From contig JAAUQT010000003.1 in assembly GCA_012033495.1 (NCBI GenBank), forward strand, positions 1 through 64,000: a DNA stretch of 64,000 bases. The letters are read 5' to 3'. Below are positions 1-11,280 of the stretch, piece after piece. Positions within the stretch are counted from its first letter, which is position 1, and every line of letters starts with the position of its first letter. The notes beneath the pieces were generated by a model. That model saw only the letters and a list, made by a program, of their open reading frames with translations. It searched no databases and had not been told where the DNA came from. A program made the position numbers and the translations under genes. This DNA comes from Cyanobacteria bacterium RM1_2_2. GTDB lineage: Bacteria > Cyanobacteriota > Cyanobacteriia > Elainellales > Elainellaceae.

Positions 1-12
1 TGCCTGACTTAA

Positions 13-136
13 GGAGATTTCCAGGAAAAAGTTGTTGCCACGTTTGGGGGCAGGTTTGGACTCAGTCTCGCGTCGCCCAGATGATTGATCTGCAAAACCT
101 GCCCGTACTGGGGTAGAGGGTTTCCTAGAAATCTCC
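13..136 (+). mobile_element. Family A short non-autonomous element (MITE-like), copy 1
   Basis: Terminal inverted repeats ggagatttccaggaaa / tttcctagaaatctcc; flanked by TAA on both sides (10-12 and 137-139); second copy at 35316-35437. Confidence 0.8.
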
Positions 137-344
137 TAATTGCTCAGCTTGTTCGTGCTTTAGCCAGGTTTCTGGGATGGCAGCTAAAAGGGAACCGTAA
201 ATTAAAGTTGATCAACAAGTTGAATTACGGTTCATTGAGGCAACCTTCACCAATCGCTTGGAAACCGCCCTATAGTAGAAACTTAATATTTCGTCCTATG
301 ATTCAGTTTGGTTGAAGTTCGGTTCGGCAATTGCTTAACGGCTT

Positions 345-2165
345 ATGGCTCTGACTCAAAATTCTCCCCTTTCGCAGTCCAAACAGTCCACTGCCCGCAC
401 GGTGGGACGGCACTATCAGTCTTTAATTCTGATGCTGCTTGTCACCCTAACCATGCTTGGCGGCATTGCCACTCGGCTGGCTTATTTGCAGCTTCTTCAA
501 GGAGAACGAAACCGCCAGCTTGCCGATAATAATCGAGTACGGTTGATTCCGCGTCAGCCAGAACGGGGCAACATTCTCGATCGTAAAGGCCGAATTCTAG
601 CCGGAAATCGCCTTTCCTATGCGGTGTTTCTCTGGCCGATTTCTAATTCGCAGCAAGAATGGGAGCAGATTTTGCCTCGGCTGGCTAAAACGCTAAATAT
701 TCCGCTGCAAAATATTCAAACTCGTTTAGAGCAAGCAGGCTATAGTTCTCCGGTGTTGGTGCGGATTGCGCGAGGCTTGAGTCCGGCGCAGGTTACGGCT
801 TTGGCAGAGTTTAGTCAAGAGCTTAAGGGCGTGCAGGTGCAGGCAGAAGCAGTGCGGAACTACCCCTATGGCGATTTGGGGGCGCATGTGCTGGGCTACA
901 CCGGAGAAATGAGCGACGAAGACTTGCAAACCCATCAGGATGCAGGCTACCGCTTGGGCGATGTGATCGGGCAGATGGGGGTCGAGTCCGCGTTTGAGAA
1001 ACAGTTGCGCGGCGAATGGGGCGGGCAGCAAGTTGAGGTAGACGGAGCCGGGCGGGTGCTGCGGGTGCTAGGAGAGAAGCCAGCGCGGGCGGGTAACGAT
1101 GTGCAGCTTACTTTGGATCTTGATGTGCAAAGGTCGGCTGAACGGGCCCTTGGCAACCGCAAAGGCGCAATTGTGGCCATCGACCCACGCAATGGAGCAG
1201 TGTTGGCCATGGTGAGCCGTCCTGCTTTTGATCCCAACTTGTTTTCAACCTACATTACCGACGCCCAATGGCAACAGCTTCAAAGCAAAGAATTTCCGTT
1301 TGTGAACCGCTCCCTACAAGGGTATCCGCCTGCCAGTACGTTCAAAATTGTGACAACTACAGCAGCAATTGAGTCAGGAAAGTTTCCGCCCAGCACGGTT
1401 TTAGGCACTTTCCCTTACCTGGAAGTGGGCGGCATTCAGTTTTGGGATTGGAACCGGGCTGGCTTTGGCCCACTCGACTTCCCAGGCGCTATGGCTTGGA
1501 GTAGTGACACGTTTTTCTACCAAACGGCGCTAGGGATGGGAGAAAAGCCTTTGATTCAATGGACGAGGCGCTATGGTTTTGGGCAAAAAACAGGAATTGA
1601 AATTGGCAAAGAAGAATCTGCTGGACTCGTGCCGGATGAAGCCTGGAAGCAAGCCGAACTCAAAGAACCTTGGTATGCGGGTGATACAGTCAATATGTCG
1701 ATTGGGCAGGGCTACTTACAGTCTTCGCCTCTACAGGTTGCTGTCATGTTCGCAGTGGCGGCAAATGAAGGGCATCGGGTCAAGCCTCACCTTTTGTTGG
1801 GTAACGAAGCAGCTCGAAACTGGCGTGAGTCGCTCAATATGAGTCAAGAAACGCTGCAAATCTTGAAAGATGGGTTGCGAATGGTTGTCAGCTCCGGTAC
1901 CGGACAAGCCGGCACTGCTCCAGATTTACCTCCTATTTCAGGTAAAACTGGCACCGCTGAAGATCCGCCCCGTGACTCTCATAGCTGGTTTGGTGGGTTT
2001 GGCCCAACCGATCAACCTGAAATTGTGGTGGTCGCGTTTGGCGAAAACTCCGGCGGCGGCGGTGGCAAAGTTGCGGCCCCAATGGTGCGGCAAGTTTTGG
2101 AGACCTACTTCAACGGCAAGCAGGCCACAGGTGCGGCTGAACCGGCTGATGTGACTAGCGATTAG
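345..2165 (+). CDS. mrdA: Penicillin-binding protein 2 (peptidoglycan transpeptidase)
   Basis: N-terminal TM, RQPERGNILDRKGRILA, GYPPASTFK (SxxK), SGKTGTAE (KTG) motifs. Confidence 0.93.
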   Translation: MALTQNSPLSQSKQSTARTVGRHYQSLILMLLVTLTMLGGIATRLAYLQLLQGERNRQLADNNRVRLIPRQPERGNILDRKGRILAGNRLSYAVFLWPISNSQQEWEQILPRLAKTLNIPLQNIQTRLEQAGYSSPVLVRIARGLSPAQVTALAEFSQELKGVQVQAEAVRNYPYGDLGAHVLGYTGEMSDEDLQTHQDAGYRLGDVIGQMGVESAFEKQLRGEWGGQQVEVDGAGRVLRVLGEKPARAGNDVQLTLDLDVQRSAERALGNRKGAIVAIDPRNGAVLAMVSRPAFDPNLFSTYITDAQWQQLQSKEFPFVNRSLQGYPPASTFKIVTTTAAIESGKFPPSTVLGTFPYLEVGGIQFWDWNRAGFGPLDFPGAMAWSSDTFFYQTALGMGEKPLIQWTRRYGFGQKTGIEIGKEESAGLVPDEAWKQAELKEPWYAGDTVNMSIGQGYLQSSPLQVAVMFAVAANEGHRVKPHLLLGNEAARNWRESLNMSQETLQILKDGLRMVVSSGTGQAGTAPDLPPISGKTGTAEDPPRDSHSWFGGFGPTDQPEIVVVAFGENSGGGGGKVAAPMVRQVLETYFNGKQATGAAEPADVTSD

Positions 2166-2341
2166 AACTCGACAGCAGCCCTTGAAGGGTCGCCCCTATG
2201 GACTGAGAAATCTTCTGAGCAAAGTACCCCTCAGTTCCCTCAGTTGGCTGAGTCAGGGCAGGTTTTGCTGAGTCCTTTGCAGTACGATGCTCACATTGGA
2301 AAACCTGCCCTATAGATTTTGTTTGTTAGGAAAGCTCAGAA

Positions 2342-3430
2342 TCAGGCGGTCGCAACTGGCGTTAAGCCTAATTTGGTCAGCAACCGTTCGATATTGACAT
2401 GTTTCGCCATCATTTGATAAACCGCTTGTACCTTAATTGGCTCATGTAAGCGAACTTGCCCAAAGGCTTGATCAACAATCTCAACGGTGGTTAGCGTATC
2501 GAGATCAACCGACAGAATGGGGATTTCTAGATCTTCAGCGCGGCTCAAAATCGTGGGCGACGGTGGAATGTGCCCCGTCAGGATGAGGCATTGGGTTGAG
2601 GTTTCGAGGGCTGCTAACTGAATATCGGTGCGGTCGCCGCCTGTCACTACTGCCATGTTACGAGCTTTGCGGAAATACTCTAAAGCCGAGTTGACATTCA
2701 TCGCCCCAATTTTTAAGCTCTCCACCAGCAGATCTAGCCGATCGGGACGACACAACACCTCTGCTTTAAGCTGATGCACCAATTCGCCAACGCTGACGCT
2801 ACGCAGGAGGTCATTGCGGGGGAGAATGCCAATCACCTCGATACCGTGCTGGGTCAGAAAAGGCTGCACCTGAGTTTGCACCTGCTCAATCTGATCAGGC
2901 GGCACATCATTGATTAAGACCCCAATCAACCGATTACCAAGCTCCTGTTTGGCGGCTAGCAGCCTGTCTACAATTAAAGCCGAATGGAATCGCGACACCA
3001 GCACCACAGCCGCATCTAACTGCTGAGCGATTTGAGGTAAAGCCAGATCAAACAGCTTGCCTTCTTCCAGAGTTCCGGCTCCCTCTAGAAGCACTAGATC
3101 ATGATTGGAGTAATGGGTATATTGTTCTAACTTCTGCTGATAGTTGGTGGGATCGTCGCCACGAATGCGTTGTGTGATGGTGTCGTGATCAAGCGGCAAT
3201 AGCGTTGGTAGAACCTGATTTTCCGCTAAATTGAGCGTTTTTGCAATAAACAGCACATCTTCCTCAACCTTGCCTGTTTGCGCAGAACTCAAGCAAGTAC
3301 CAATTGGTTTCCCGTAGGCAATGTCTAGCCCTTGATTTTGCAACTGATGCGCCATGCCGAGCACCAGCGCTGACTTACCACTGTAGGATTCGGAAGATCC
3401 AATGAGGAGAAACTTGGCGGATTTTGGCAC
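2342..3430 (-). CDS. BioD/phosphotransacetylase-N-terminal-like P-loop protein with DRTGG-type domain
   Basis: Walker A-like GSSESYSGKSALVLGM, VLLEGAGTLEEG, VVTGGDRTDIQLAAL. Confidence 0.75.
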   Translation of the reverse strand: MPKSAKFLLIGSSESYSGKSALVLGMAHQLQNQGLDIAYGKPIGTCLSSAQTGKVEEDVLFIAKTLNLAENQVLPTLLPLDHDTITQRIRGDDPTNYQQKLEQYTHYSNHDLVLLEGAGTLEEGKLFDLALPQIAQQLDAAVVLVSRFHSALIVDRLLAAKQELGNRLIGVLINDVPPDQIEQVQTQVQPFLTQHGIEVIGILPRNDLLRSVSVGELVHQLKAEVLCRPDRLDLLVESLKIGAMNVNSALEYFRKARNMAVVTGGDRTDIQLAALETSTQCLILTGHIPPSPTILSRAEDLEIPILSVDLDTLTTVEIVDQAFGQVRLHEPIKVQAVYQMMAKHVNIERLLTKLGLTPVATA

Positions 3431-3680
3431 ATCCCAACTCCTAATTTTAAATTTTAAACAGATTGATCCTAACCGCTAGATTTAACTACTGAATTCAAAG
3501 AAAGAGTGTTCTACCTGATAGCGTTTCCTAATTTTATGGGGTTTGTTTATTTTTTCTCACTAAATTTATGGCTTTACCTCTATCTAGAAGTCCAATTGGA
3601 GCGCAGTGATAGATTTCTGCAAGGCAGAGTAGCCTTAAGTCTAGCGTTAGGCAGCCAGAAGGAGGAGAACAACCGCATAG

Positions 3681-3809
3681 TAGGGGGCTGTCATCCACAG
3701 CTAAAACCCTGACCTTGGCAAAGCGACAGCCCCTAGCCTGTTTTGGGGAACGGGCGCGATCCGGCGGATGCCCTCAACCGTTTGACCCCGAATGGATGAC
3801 GCGCCCTAG
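3681..3809 (+). repeat. Family B dispersed ~130 bp repeat, copy 1
   Basis: tagggggctgtcatcc...ggatgacgcgccctag; internal aggggctgtc/gacagcccct and gggcgcgatcc/ggatgacgcgccc arms; copies at 7298 and 47787. Confidence 0.8.
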
Positions 3810-3949
3810 CAAGGCAAAATTCAAGGAAAATTTTTAACAGTAGCAGTTGCCCAAAGATGCAAAAAGGGGCAGACCATCGCTACCCCTTCCCCTTTGACGA
3901 AACTCAACCCGCGTTAGCCCGTAGCTTGAACTTGAGGGGTTAGACAGCG

Positions 3950-4330
3950 TTAATCATCCAAACGCAGCAGCTTACGGTAGAAGGCTTGAGAAAAATCGGC
4001 AATCCGCGCGCCTTTGAAGATGAACAGAACTTCGATCAAAAAATCGACGAATTCAAAATTTGCCATTGTCACTTCGTAGCTGAGATCGGCGTTACCATCA
4101 AACTGCATCCGGCAGCGAGTCAGGTCGGCGGGCAGCGAAGAAATATTCCAAGTCGCCACAAAAGGAATGCTTTCGCCGCCCTCAATCTTGCGCGATCCTT
4201 CCAAATTTCCTCGTTGATATAGGCTAATGGCTAAGGGCAAAGCACTCCGCTTCCGTCCTTGGTAGTAGGGCGCGTAAACACTGACATCACGAGGGTTTGC
4301 GGGCTGGAGTTTCTCTAGAGACATGCTCAA
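3950..4330 (-). CDS. Conserved hypothetical protein (126 aa)
   Basis: Clean isolated ORF with upstream spacing; no motif recognised. Confidence 0.65.
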   Translation of the reverse strand: MSMSLEKLQPANPRDVSVYAPYYQGRKRSALPLAISLYQRGNLEGSRKIEGGESIPFVATWNISSLPADLTRCRMQFDGNADLSYEVTMANFEFVDFLIEVLFIFKGARIADFSQAFYRKLLRLDD

Positions 4331-4434
4331 TTCCTAGGTTTTAGCTGAGTTCAAACTTGCAACTTAGGCGCGATCTGGAGTTTCAACTACTGAAGTAAAC
4401 CTTCCAAGTCAACCTTTCAGTAGTATTCCCGCAG

Positions 4435-5741
4435 ATGGATTCTCCAATACATCTTCGTGGCAAATTTAAAGAGTCAAAGCGAATTTTAGCGATTTTACAG
4501 GAATTTTTACGATTGTCACTACTGCAAGTTGTTGTAATTGGCGGAGGAGCCGCTGGCTTTTTTGGAGCAATTGTCTGCGCTGAAACCCATCCGCAGGCGC
4601 AAGTCACCTTACTGGAAGCGAGTCATCAGCCGCTGAGTAAGGTGAGGATTTCTGGCGGCGGCCGCTGCAATGTCACCCATGCTTGCTTCGATCCGGTTGC
4701 CTTGGTGCAACACTATCCCAGAGGTGGACGGGCCCTGCGAGGTGCATTTAGCCGCTTTCAGCCACGAGATACGGTTGCTTGGTTTGCTCAGCGGGGGGTG
4801 GTGCTCAAAACGGAAGCAGATGGGCGGATGTTTCCTGTCACTGACGATTCGCAAACGATTGTGGACTGTCTAATCCAGGCTGCACATCGGGCAGGAGTCA
4901 AAGTTTGGACAGCTTCGCCAGTGGATACCGTAACGCGGTTGGAGTCAGGATTTGAGGTTTACTTAAAATCTGGAACCCCGCTTCAGGCTGATCGACTGCT
5001 GCTCGCCACAGGCAGCAATCCGCGCGCTATCAGGTTGCCAAAGCTTTAGGGCACTCGATTCTTGCTCCTGTGCCTTCGCTGTTTACCTTCACCATCACCG
5101 AGCCAGAATTGCGAGCCTTGGCAGGGGTTGCGGTCGAAACCGTTCAGGCGCGTCTGCTGTTGCCCAATCAAAAGCCTTTGGAGCAAACTGGCCCATTGCT
5201 AATTACCCACTGGGGGCTAAGTGGCCCAGCGATCCTCAAACTTTCGGCTTGGGGGGCAAGAGCGCTGCATGATTGTCACTATCAGGCGACCCTGCAACTC
5301 AACTGGCTTCCCGATCTTTCGGCTGAGCAGCTACACCAACAGTTGCTGGCCGTCAAACAAACCCAACCCAAACGGCAGTTAGCCACCCATAGCCCGTTTG
5401 ATCTGTCGCGGCGGCTCTGGCAATATGTGCTGGCAAAAATCGGGATTGTACCTGAACAGCGGTGGGCAGATGCGTCCAAAAAACAGCTTACGCAGCTTGT
5501 CCAGGAGCTACATCAGGGGCAATATGCGATTCAAGGCAAGGGCGCTTTTAAGGAAGAATTTGTCACCTGCGGCGGTGTGAACTTGAAAGAAGTCGATTTC
5601 AAAACAATGGAAAGCCGCCTCTGTCCTAGACTCTACTTTGCAGGCGAAATTTTGGATATTGATGGGGTGACAGGTGGCTTCAATTTTCAAAGTGCTTGGA
5701 CAACGGGATGGCTCGCAGGGCAAGCAATTGGCAAGCTGTAA
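4435..5741 (+). pseudogene. NAD(P)/FAD-dependent oxidoreductase, HI0933/YhiN family, interrupted by a -1 frameshift near 5023-5028
   Basis: VVVIGGGAAGFFGAI and KVRISGGGRCNVTH in the first ORF; continuation GYQVAKALGHSILAPVPSLFTFTI... in the second frame through ...GEILDIDGVTGGFNFQSAWTTG. Confidence 0.85.
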
Positions 5742-5824
5742 CTTCAGTGGAGCCTATCCCGCTGTGCTGCGAGCGGATGTATTCGACGGTACTCAATCAA
5801 GCTTACCGGAGCCACTTATGATGT

Positions 5825-5880
5825 GAATGGATTGATGTGAATGGATTGATGTGAATGGATTGATGTGAATAGAATCAAGC
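5825..5880 (+). repeat. Tandem repeat, 14-bp unit gatgtgaatggatt, ~4 copies
   Basis: gatgtgaatggatt x3 followed by gatgtgaatagaat. Confidence 0.9.
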
Positions 5881-5916
5881 CTGATTTGAAAGAGACTTAG
5901 TGAACACTAATAATGG

Positions 5917-6186
5917 ATGTCAAAAGCGATGGCAACCACAACTCGCATTGGTACAACCTTTATTGTGTTGAGCCAACTGCTCGATCGATTAGTTTCGGGT
6001 AACTATCGCGGACGGAATGCCATTAAAGATGAACTGGTTCGTCTGGTACAGCGGGGGGGGGGAACAAATACTCGGATTGATATTGATCTCAACGGTCGAT
6101 CGGTGGCTGGAGGATTCACACCATTGGTTTTAGTTGAAGATGTAAACTTGGGAAATCTGAAAGCTCCAAGAAATTTCGTATTTTAA
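5917..6186 (+). CDS. Small hypothetical protein with a G10 homopolymer in the ORF
   Basis: 89-aa ORF; g-run at 6053-6062 encodes RGGG. Confidence 0.5.
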   Translation: MSKAMATTTRIGTTFIVLSQLLDRLVSGNYRGRNAIKDELVRLVQRGGGTNTRIDIDLNGRSVAGGFTPLVLVEDVNLGNLKAPRNFVF

Positions 6187-6223
6187 TAGCTTTATAGAAC
6201 CCATTTGGCACTTATCTAGTTTC

Positions 6224-7210
6224 TCAAGCTTTCAAATGGATGCGATAAAGCCTGTCAACAATGTTTGAAAGCATTTGCTCGCTAAAAACTTTATCAAAAA
6301 ATTTCATTTGGCTTCTTTTCTCTAAAACCTCATTTCCAGCCTTGATGCACAGATTTATGCGTTCTCGAAATTCCTCAAAATTCATTCTCTGCATATAATC
6401 AAACAGTTCATCTGTAGATTCAAAATCGCAATAATCCAAGAAGCTGTTTGAAGGAAAGTTCTCATATATCTTGTTGCCGTTTCCGTAATATACAGGAAGG
6501 CATCCTGCTTGGATACTATCCCATATCTTTTCAGTACAGTAGTAGTTATAGTTTGTGTTTTCAAAGCAAATATTGAAGCGGTAGGAACCAAGGATTTCCC
6601 GCTTTCTATCTTTCCATTTGCCCCTTCTTGAATCTTCAATGGAGAAACCTCTCGGCCAGTCCTTTCCGTAGATATCCACGAAACCCATCTGATGACCCGC
6701 TAAAGCTATTTGAGTTCTCAGATAGCAGAGATCCAGTTCTACGCCGTTTCGCTTTAGACTCCATTTTGCTTTATCGTTTCGATACAGCGCTAAGATTGCG
6801 GTCTTATGCTTTCTAGCTTCAAAGTCCTGTTTCTCATAGCTTCTTAGTTTTGTCTTAAATGCGTTTCCATAGCGTGAATAGTTGTCGAAATATATATCAC
6901 CTGTATACGCATTCATGATTTCAACGGAAAGACCACCGGGCAGCATTTTTCTAGTTTGTTCAAAGTGAGTATCAAATCTAGGCTCGTGAGTCCAAAGCAG
7001 TGCCGTCTTTCCGGTGAATAAATGAGCAATGGTCAGTGGTCGAAAGCAGCGACCCACTAAAATGTCACACTCCCTTTGGCTGTTTGTTGTGACAATTCCA
7101 TAATTCTTCAAAAACTGTATTGCCTCTGATTTTGAGAACGGAGTGTACTCCATAGAGTCAACTTTGTATACTCTGATCAAATTCTTCACCTCAGAGAAGC
7201 GCTCCAACAA
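6224..7210 (-). CDS. GT10-family (alpha-1,3-fucosyltransferase-like) glycosyltransferase
   Basis: CFENTNYNYYCTEKIWDSIQAGCLPVYYGNGNKIYENFPSNSFLDYCDF matches the GT10 donor-binding motif FEN...TEKIWD...PVYYG. Confidence 0.85.
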   Translation of the reverse strand: MLERFSEVKNLIRVYKVDSMEYTPFSKSEAIQFLKNYGIVTTNSQRECDILVGRCFRPLTIAHLFTGKTALLWTHEPRFDTHFEQTRKMLPGGLSVEIMNAYTGDIYFDNYSRYGNAFKTKLRSYEKQDFEARKHKTAILALYRNDKAKWSLKRNGVELDLCYLRTQIALAGHQMGFVDIYGKDWPRGFSIEDSRRGKWKDRKREILGSYRFNICFENTNYNYYCTEKIWDSIQAGCLPVYYGNGNKIYENFPSNSFLDYCDFESTDELFDYMQRMNFEEFRERINLCIKAGNEVLEKRSQMKFFDKVFSEQMLSNIVDRLYRIHLKA

Positions 7211-7297
7211 TAGGTTTGTATGTGGGATCAGGAGTGGAAAATTTTGAGCACACTTAGAGGATGCTTTGAATACTGGTTTGAATATTGGATAGATGCA

Positions 7298-7428
7298 CTA
7301 GGGGCTGTCGTCAACTCCAGCTAGAACCCTGACCATGGCAAGGCTACAGCCCCTAGCCTGTTTTTGGAGGCGGGCGCGATCATGCTGATGCCGTAAACGT
7401 TTGACCATTAATGGATGACGCGCCCTAG
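7298..7428 (+). repeat. Family B dispersed ~130 bp repeat, copy 2
   Basis: ctaggggctgtcgtcaactcc...ggatgacgcgccctag. Confidence 0.8.
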
Positions 7429-7662
7429 CATCCTGATGTTCTTATGCAATTGCATGAGCAATAGGAGCAAAGAGCGACAGGACAAGAAATGCGCCAGCTT
7501 TTCATCAGGATGAAAGTGCAAACGACTATCCCTCTATTCGGAATGATTCGAGGCAATCCCTACATTCAGCCCAGCATTCAAGAAAACTTTATAGAAGGAA
7601 GATTGAAGGCTGCACCCCCAGCCAGCGATTCTACCCTGCACCGCTTTTTTTACAATTACATA

Positions 7663-7736
7663 CGGGACTGGCGCGACTCGAACGCACTACCTGTCGCTTA
7701 GGAGGCGACCGCTCTATCCTGCTGAGCTACAGCCCC
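7663..7736 (-). tRNA. tRNA-Arg(CCT)
   Basis: Minus strand ggggctg...gctcagcaggatagagc...gtcgc-ctCCTaa-gcgac...gttcgagtc...cagtccc; cloverleaf arms pair, anticodon CCT. Confidence 0.92.
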
Positions 7737-7779
7737 AGAATTTTTGTGATTACAGACCATTGTGATCATAACATCTACC

Positions 7780-8898
<1,119 letters not shown>

Positions 8899-9057
8899 TT
8901 ACCTAAACAGCTAGTAAATCTCGGAACTACACCCGCACTGAAGTTAACGTAAGAATACGATGTTGCCATGAATGAGTGGGTAAGTCGGTGGACAAAATGA
9001 ACCGTCAGATGCGTTTCGGCTCTGCTCACCGCGCCAACCTTCGCATTCGATCGGTTG

Positions 9058-9134
9058 AGCGCAGTCAAACGGTGAGTTGAGCGCAGTCAAACGGTGGGTT
9101 GAGCGCAGTCAAACGGTGGGTTGAGCGCAGTCGA
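9058..9134 (+). repeat. Tandem repeat, ~23-bp unit gttgagcgcagtcaaacggtgg, ~3-4 copies
   Basis: gagcgcagtcaaacggtg(a/g)gtt iterated. Confidence 0.85.
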
Positions 9135-10524
9135 AACCCGAATTTCAAGTCCGTTTCATTGGGTTCTTCTACTAATCTGTTATGCCATCCTATTTGTAAA
9201 AGTATTACTCCTGATGTTAAGAGCAAAATCCTCTCCTTTGCGACCCATCCAAGCAGACGAATTCCTGCCACCGGTTAGCCGCTGGACTACCGTTGGCGGG
9301 CTGATTCTGATTGGCGGTGTCGGGGCTGCGACTATCTTAGCTGCAATTGTTAAATATGATGTGGCAATCAAAGCACCAGCTAGCATTCGTCCGAGTGGAG
9401 AGTTACGGGTTGTTCAAACTGCCCTTGCGGGCACTATTGAGCAAATCAATGTAGAAGTCAATGACAGCATTCAAGCAGGGGATGTGATTGCCCGGCTCGA
9501 CCGCACCTCACTAGACGCTCAGCAGCGGCAGCTTCAAGGCACCGTGCAGCAAATTCAGCTTCAGCGAACCCAATTAGAAGCGCAAATTCAGCTTTTAGGT
9601 AGCCAAATTGCCTCAGAAGCCCGTGCCATTGACCAAACGATTGCTAGCGCCGAGTTTGAATTGAGCCAGCGCCAACGAGAGTTCCGTGAACGCCAAGTCG
9701 TGACTCAGGCTGACCTGACTGAAGCTGAAGCGACTCTCACCCTTGCTACTCGCGAAATGCAGCGCTATCAACAGTTAGTAGAATCGGGAGCGGTTGCCCA
9801 ATTGCAGCTTGAAGAAAAACAGGCGGCGGTGCAAACGGCTGAAGCTCAAGTGAGGCGAGCCGAAGCTGCTCTGAATCCCAGTGATTCGCCTGTGGCGATT
9901 GGGCAACGTCAGATCAGCCAAGCAACTGCTAGCGGTCGGGCGACTTTAGCGACATTGGAGCGAGAACGGGAACTGCTGAGGCAAAATCGGGCTGAACTTC
10001 AGGCTCAGTTGTTGGAGACACAGCAAGCGTTACGGCAGGTGGAAGCCAACTTGCAAAAAACAGCGATTCGTTCGGCAACAGCAGGCACCATTTTGCGGCT
10101 CAACTTACGGAACCCGAATCAAGTAGTGCAGTCGGGTGAGGTGCTGGCAGAAATTGCTCCGCAGACTAGCAATTTGGTGATCAAGGCGCGAGTTGCCACG
10201 CAAGATATTGATCGGGTAGAAGCAGGGCAGCAAGCTCAAATCCGGGTAGAGGCTTGTCCCTACCCAGACTACGGCATTTTGGCAGGAGAAGTGATTGCCA
10301 TTGCACCGGATGCCACAGTACCGCAAGATCAGGCAAGCCCTGTCAATTTAACAAGCAGCCCCTATTTTGAAGTCGCGCTTCGTCCAGCAGCTACCGCACT
10401 TGCAGGCAACAATCGTCAGTGCCAACTTCAACTCGGAATGGAAGCAGAAGCGAATATCATTTCCCGTCAGGAAACGTTTTTGCAATTTCTGTTGAGAAAG
10501 GCTCGGTTGACAACGGGGGTATAG
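9121..10524 (+). CDS. HlyD-family membrane fusion/adaptor protein (start may be 9214)
   Basis: N-terminal TM, lipoyl halves, long coiled coil (QLQGTVQQIQLQRTQLEAQI...), TAGTILRLNLRNPNQVVQSGEVLAEI. Confidence 0.85.
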   Translation: MSAVETRISSPFHWVLLLICYAILFVKVLLLMLRAKSSPLRPIQADEFLPPVSRWTTVGGLILIGGVGAATILAAIVKYDVAIKAPASIRPSGELRVVQTALAGTIEQINVEVNDSIQAGDVIARLDRTSLDAQQRQLQGTVQQIQLQRTQLEAQIQLLGSQIASEARAIDQTIASAEFELSQRQREFRERQVVTQADLTEAEATLTLATREMQRYQQLVESGAVAQLQLEEKQAAVQTAEAQVRRAEAALNPSDSPVAIGQRQISQATASGRATLATLERERELLRQNRAELQAQLLETQQALRQVEANLQKTAIRSATAGTILRLNLRNPNQVVQSGEVLAEIAPQTSNLVIKARVATQDIDRVEAGQQAQIRVEACPYPDYGILAGEVIAIAPDATVPQDQASPVNLTSSPYFEVALRPAATALAGNNRQCQLQLGMEAEANIISRQETFLQFLLRKARLTTGV

Positions 10525-10564
10525 CCTGGCGCTACCGAGTTTTCTCTCTCCAGGGCTAAAATTA

Positions 10565-11218
10565 ATGCAGAAACCTTGCGGAGGTTCTGGAGTGGAAACA
10601 CTGATCGTTTCGTTAATCGTCGGTACAGGTCTGTTGCTGGGTGGTGCAAGGATAGGTGGCATTAGCCGCTGGCTGCTGGGGGCGCTGGGGCTAGCCGTGA
10701 TGCTGACGACCCTAACTCGATTGTGTGAGCTATATCCAAATGTTTGCTCGCTAGATTGGCTCTTGGGGGAAGAGCAAACCCCTCCAATCACCGATCCGAC
10801 CGATCCAACCCTTTCCCCTGATCCGGCTAACCCTGTCTCACCGACTATTTTGCCTACTTCTCCGTCTCCGCCATTCGCTTCACCCACTATCACCCCGACT
10901 GTTTCGCCTTCTCTGGCTTCGCCGACTGTTTTGCCTACTTCTCCCTCTCCGCCGTTCGCTTCGCCCACGCTTTCGCCCACGCTTTCGCCCACGCTTTCGC
11001 CTACCCCTAGCCCGCCGCTGGTTTCGCCTACCGTTTCTCCGCCTATTCCCACTCCGACTCCGACTCCGACTCCGACTCCCGCACCTCTGCCTGCTTCGCC
11101 TTCGCCCTTACCGACCCCTTCGCCCCAACCGATCCCCAGACCCGCAAGACCTAGCCCCTATTTGTCTCCTTGTGCGGATGGAAACTGTACTTGTGTGGAT
11201 TACAAATGTTTGTGGTAG
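10565..11218 (+). CDS. Membrane-anchored Pro/Ser/Thr-rich low-complexity protein
   Basis: Two N-terminal TM segments then SPTILPTSPSPPFASPT... repeats; Cys-containing C-tail CADGNCTCVDYKC. Confidence 0.65.
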   Translation: MQKPCGGSGVETLIVSLIVGTGLLLGGARIGGISRWLLGALGLAVMLTTLTRLCELYPNVCSLDWLLGEEQTPPITDPTDPTLSPDPANPVSPTILPTSPSPPFASPTITPTVSPSLASPTVLPTSPSPPFASPTLSPTLSPTLSPTPSPPLVSPTVSPPIPTPTPTPTPTPAPLPASPSPLPTPSPQPIPRPARPSPYLSPCADGNCTCVDYKCLW

Positions 11219-11280
11219 CCTGTGCCCGGCTGCTAAAGACTGGGAGATGATAGAAAAATCGCTCTGAGGGGAATTCAGGT

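Noticed and set aside
4435-5741. Programmed frameshift in the YhiN-like gene
   Set aside because: No slippery heptamer at the junction, and several other genes show the same -1 loss; an error is a simpler explanation
9058-9134. Possible CRISPR-like array
   Set aside because: Units are contiguous tandem copies without unique spacers; no cas genes in the window
10348-11052. 234-aa minus-strand ORF with VGESVGE repeats
   Set aside because: Antisense to the proline-rich repeat gene; repeats are the complement of Pro/Ser/Thr codons
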